Assembly: GCA_018713335.1 (NCBI GenBank)
Contig: DVOW01000024.1
Location: 1-51,292, forward strand
Origin: Candidatus Merdivicinus intestinigallinarum
GTDB lineage: Bacteria; Bacillota; Clostridia; Oscillospirales; Ruminococcaceae
Direction of reading: 5' to 3'
Length of the DNA: 51,292 nucleotides
Shown: one piece after another, positions 48,536 to 51,292 of the stretch
Layout of the letters: every line of letters starts with the position of its first letter
Numbering within the stretch: position 1 is the stretch's first letter
Position numbers and translations under genes: made by a program
The notes under the pieces: model-generated
Seen by the model: only the letters and a program-made list of their open reading frames with translations
Told to the model about the DNA's origin: nothing
Databases searched by the model: none

Positions 48536-50449
48536 TTACATCTGTTCCTGGAACACCCACCGGAAGGAGGCGTCGTCATCGTACCACATGACAAAATTGG
48601 TGCCCCAGATGGTATTTTCCAGATTGAACCAGAAGCCCTCCTCCGGATGAACGGGCTCTTTGGTATAGGGCACCACCTTGGGATTCCCCACGGAAACCAG
48701 GGCGGTGTCCAGGGTGTCCAGCTGTCCGCCGTCCCATTTTACGCCGGACTCGGTGGCGTGGAGGTGCATCCCGCCGCCGGTGCAGACATTCAGCGGATCG
48801 ATCCAGCTGCCCATCTTGCGCACCCGGCAGTTTTCCGGCCCCTCCGCCGGGCAGAATCCGCACCAGATCCCCTCCGGGACCCGGCAGGCCGGCTTGTCCG
48901 TCCACCGCAGGGCGAAGGAAACGGCTTCCTCCTCAAATTTCACCCGCATTTCCCATTTGGCAGGCGCGCCGTACAGATCATGGGCCGTGCCCTTCATCTC
49001 CATCCGGGCCAGGAACTCGTTGTCCCGCCGCAGGAGCGCTTTCAGCACCGGGGTCGTTTTGATCCCAGAGGCAATGGCCGTTTCCATCCCGATCTTGCCG
49101 AAATCTTCTCTGGCCCAGCCTACGTCCAAAGTGTTGTAGGCCTTATAGAAATCCCGATATTCCGCCGGCGAGTAATTCTCATACAGCACCTCGCCCCAGC
49201 GGTGGGAGTCGTCGGCATAAGTTTTGCCGTTCCGTTCCAATTTCCGCAGGGAACCGTCCGTCCCGAACCGGAAGCTCCAGCCTGCCGCCGTGTATTCTCC
49301 GTCCATGTCCACCGGAACGAATCCGCTGTCGTCCGGGCAGGCGTCCTTGCCAAACTCCAGCAGTTCCGCCTTATGCTCCGGGGAAAGATCGTCCATGGCC
49401 CGGCGGACATAATCCCGCTGTTCCTCCCAGGAAGCCTCCACCTTCTGATAGTTGGGGGCAGTTTTCCGGACTTTCTCAAATTCCGTGCGGATGTAGTGCT
49501 CGTGGTCGGCCAGATGGGTCTTGATGTCCATGCCCCAGGTGTGCTCCGGGACCAGCAGCAGCTCCCGGAAGGCTTCCTTCCTCTCCTGCTTCGTCCATTC
49601 CGGCTCCTGACGGAGCATTTCCCGGAACTGACGGACCTTCCACGGGTCGCAGCCGACGCCGTGGATCCAGGTGTCCCCGATCTCCTTGGTGAAAATAGGC
49701 AGAGTATCCTTGACCGCCAGCACTTCCCGGGCCAGACCGTTCAAATCCGCCGCGCAGAGCTGGGCGTCCGGGTACTCCTCTTCCAATTCCCGGTAAACCT
49801 GCCGGATGGCCTCTGCCGACTGAGGGCCGTGGTTGTCGCCGGTATGGGCAAAATACACGGCGGTTTCGGTGCCGGGGATCATGGTGAATCTGCCGTAATC
49901 CCGGTTGTACATGACCACGATCTCGCTGCCCTCATACTGCCAGCGGAACACGTCCGGCACATCCGGCACAGTGGAGGCGGGGTTGACGCCGATGTGCAGG
50001 AATTTGAGCCCCGCTTTGGCCAGATATGGCACCATGGCAATGGTGTGACCGGGCACGTCCGTCATTTTAGCGCCGATGGTTTCCCGGCCGAACCGGGCGT
50101 CCAGGTCTTTGGAGAGGCTCATGCCGTATTCAAACAGCGGGCCGTTCATCAATTCGGTGTGGGTGGTACAGGGCAGGCCGTGCCAGCTGATGTCCCCGGC
50201 GCGGACCGCTTCTTCCATTTCCTTTTGCTGTTCATCGGAAGCGGTGCGCAGGTAGTCCCAGATGAGGAAGGAGCCGGTGGTCCAAAGGAGGCGTTCCTTT
50301 CCGCCGCTTTCCCGCAGCTCCCGGGCTGTGCGCAGCGCCCCCGGGATGTATTCTTCCCGGTACTTCTGAAGGACTGTTCCGGCAAAATCGGTAAAGCCCA
50401 CGTCCAGATGGGTTTTGAACAAAATGAGGATTTTTTTGATAGACTGCAT
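48536..50449 (-). CDS. DUF5054-family glycosidase-like protein
   Basis: 637 residues, no signal peptide or membrane span, so cytoplasmic. The N-terminus KKILILFKTHLDVGFTDF has the HxD metal-ligand pattern of GH38 alpha-mannosidases; KMTDVPGHTIAMVPYLAKAGLKFLHIGVN and FAHTGDNHGPQ fit the DUF5054 family, which shares the seven-stranded barrel with GH38. The C-terminal half is beta-rich. A sugar hydrolase role is likely but no substrate is known. The ATG at 50449 is nine bases after AAAGG; the ATG at 50458 is too close to it. No sugar transporter or regulator is visible in the window. Confidence 0.85.
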   Translation of the reverse strand: MQSIKKILILFKTHLDVGFTDFAGTVLQKYREEYIPGALRTARELRESGGKERLLWTTGSFLIWDYLRTASDEQQKEMEEAVRAGDISWHGLPCTTHTELMNGPLFEYGMSLSKDLDARFGRETIGAKMTDVPGHTIAMVPYLAKAGLKFLHIGVNPASTVPDVPDVFRWQYEGSEIVVMYNRDYGRFTMIPGTETAVYFAHTGDNHGPQSAEAIRQVYRELEEEYPDAQLCAADLNGLAREVLAVKDTLPIFTKEIGDTWIHGVGCDPWKVRQFREMLRQEPEWTKQERKEAFRELLLVPEHTWGMDIKTHLADHEHYIRTEFEKVRKTAPNYQKVEASWEEQRDYVRRAMDDLSPEHKAELLEFGKDACPDDSGFVPVDMDGEYTAAGWSFRFGTDGSLRKLERNGKTYADDSHRWGEVLYENYSPAEYRDFYKAYNTLDVGWAREDFGKIGMETAIASGIKTTPVLKALLRRDNEFLARMEMKGTAHDLYGAPAKWEMRVKFEEEAVSFALRWTDKPACRVPEGIWCGFCPAEGPENCRVRKMGSWIDPLNVCTGGGMHLHATESGVKWDGGQLDTLDTALVSVGNPKVVPYTKEPVHPEEGFWFNLENTIWGTNFVMWYDDDASFRWVFQEQM

Positions 50450-50541
50450 TTTGATCATCCTTTCATATATGAGATTTTATGGGGAACTCACAAGGCCTTC
50501 CAGCCGGATGTCCCGGGAGGAGCTGCTCACGCAGTTTTTGT

Positions 50542-51291
50542 TCATTTTCCACAGTATTTATTGGTCAGATATTCTATATAGTCGCCTTTACCGAATAATC
50601 TTTGGCTTTTACAATCACCTTGTGATGCAACAATATCACAAACAGGAACTGTCAACCGAATATTTTGCGCAATACTTTTGCTTTCCGTATAGTTCTCAAG
50701 AATAGTTTCTATTCTGTCTGTTTTTAAATTGCCTAAAAGCCAAGCTGGTTCAGGAGGAGCTACATTCGGATAAACATAAAATTCTTTATCTATGTAGAAA
50801 ACGGGAGTCTTGCTCACATAACTTGCTGTCGAATTATCATTTTTCAGTTCCTCATAAAGGATCTGCTCCGTTTTTCCAAATACATCTTCTATCTTTGTTT
50901 TGTGATAATGCTTTAATGTATACTCTACAAGCGTTTGCGGAATTTTTTGCAGATCATCTGGAGTTACTCTGATGTCATATAGTTTTTCGTTTTCTCCATC
51001 GCAAGAGCCTTGATGCAAAAACAATGAGAATTCTCCGCCAAAAGATTTGCAGCGGTTCTCCAAGTCTAAGCTTTTAATGAGATTTTCAATAAATGGAAGT
51101 TCGTCAATATTATCTTTATTAACAAAAACCTGTATACGCGGGGAAATTTTATTTTCAAGTAAAATTTCAATTGCTTCTAATATTTCATTATATGCATTTT
51201 TTCTGCCGGTATAATAATCTGTTTTTTTCTGCCCTCCGAATAAAGTAAGCTGAGCCTTCTTTAATTCCAGTGAAGAAAGCCACTTTACATA
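50542..51291 (-). CDS. Radical-SAM/SPASM-like protein, C-terminal part (runs off the window)
   Basis: The frame is open to the right edge and encodes 249 residues ending at TGA 50542-50544. The first visible part (WLSSLELKKAQLTLFGGQKK, TDYYTGRKNAYNEILEAIEIL, PRIQVFVNKDNIDEL) looks like the middle of a radical-SAM barrel, where the LFGG and GRK segments are familiar. The later YVYPNVAPPEPAWLLGNLKTD resembles a SPASM entry, but with Asn where a cluster Cys is usual; cysteines follow in PVCDIVASQGDCKS and KYCGK. The CxxxCxxC site lies outside the window. Base composition is strongly AT-rich compared with everything to the left, indicating a transferred gene. It may belong to a peptide-modification cluster. 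Confidence 0.6.
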   Translation of the reverse strand, partial: YVKWLSSLELKKAQLTLFGGQKKTDYYTGRKNAYNEILEAIEILLENKISPRIQVFVNKDNIDELPFIENLIKSLDLENRCKSFGGEFSLFLHQGSCDGENEKLYDIRVTPDDLQKIPQTLVEYTLKHYHKTKIEDVFGKTEQILYEELKNDNSTASYVSKTPVFYIDKEFYVYPNVAPPEPAWLLGNLKTDRIETILENYTESKSIAQNIRLTVPVCDIVASQGDCKSQRLFGKGDYIEYLTNKYCGK

Positions 51292-51292
51292 T

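Noticed and set aside
48647-50581. A 644-codon open frame antisense to the DUF5054 gene
   Set aside because: A shadow of a high-GC gene; no ribosome site, no domain, and it runs into the next gene.

Overview
The window looks like a moderately high-GC gut Firmicute of the class Clostridia, probably Oscillospiraceae-like. The evidence is a T-box-controlled leuACDB operon, strong AGGAGG-type ribosome sites with frequent TTG starts, a Pre/MobV element with a large serine recombinase, a heterodimeric ABC exporter with MarR, DUF6056, DUF6774 and DUF5054 proteins, the short ProS without an editing insertion, and a firmicute-type conjugative element (PrgI, VirB4, VirB6, VirD4, DUF3801, MobP-type relaxase). 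Genus cannot be read from the sequence. No tRNA, rRNA or CRISPR array was seen.

Layout. 1-2430 is the right end of an integrative mobilizable element: relaxase C-terminus, a small accessory gene and a large serine recombinase. 3195-7180 is a marR-ABC-ABC efflux operon. 7345-14090 holds a small membrane zinc-ribbon protein, aminopeptidase C, a GtrB-like glycosyltransferase with a DUF6056 membrane protein, DUF6774, and a VOC/Eis-like acetyltransferase pair. 14159-18094 is a response regulator, histidine kinase and HtrA stress operon read leftward. 18266-19959 has a membrane-anchored MerR regulator and an XRE/membrane-protein pair with a striking three-site operator. 20122-25015 is promoter, T-box and leuACDB, the complete set of leucine-specific enzymes. 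25405-33058 has an ECF sigma factor with a long extension, ProS, a MATE exporter, a HAD-GNAT fusion, a small XRE protein and a stand-alone GlmU-type acetyltransferase. 33369-36008 is ppdK.

36091-48304 is a decaying integrative conjugative element read leftward. VirB4 is cut off before its ATPase motifs and joined to the tail of another gene. An ArdC-like gene carries one in-frame amber codon, the relaxase has lost one base, and a DUF3991/TOPRIM gene survives only as its 3' end. Three toxin systems (Fic, Phd-Doc, Phd-RelE/ParE) are lodged between the VirB6, PrgI and VirB4 genes. To the right lie a DUF5054 glycosidase-like gene and an AT-rich partial radical-SAM gene running off the window.

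The least expected feature is in the spacers. Seven intergenic stretches are packed with hairpins arranged as modular cassettes. The same order of four to six stems recurs in either orientation. Stem sequences differ between copies, but both arms change together. A second family carries GTAG next to a hairpin, like REP sequences mobilised by TnpA-REP (RAYT) proteins. A third begins at stop codons. These repeats, rather than any protein-coding locus, are the strongest candidate here for something undescribed.
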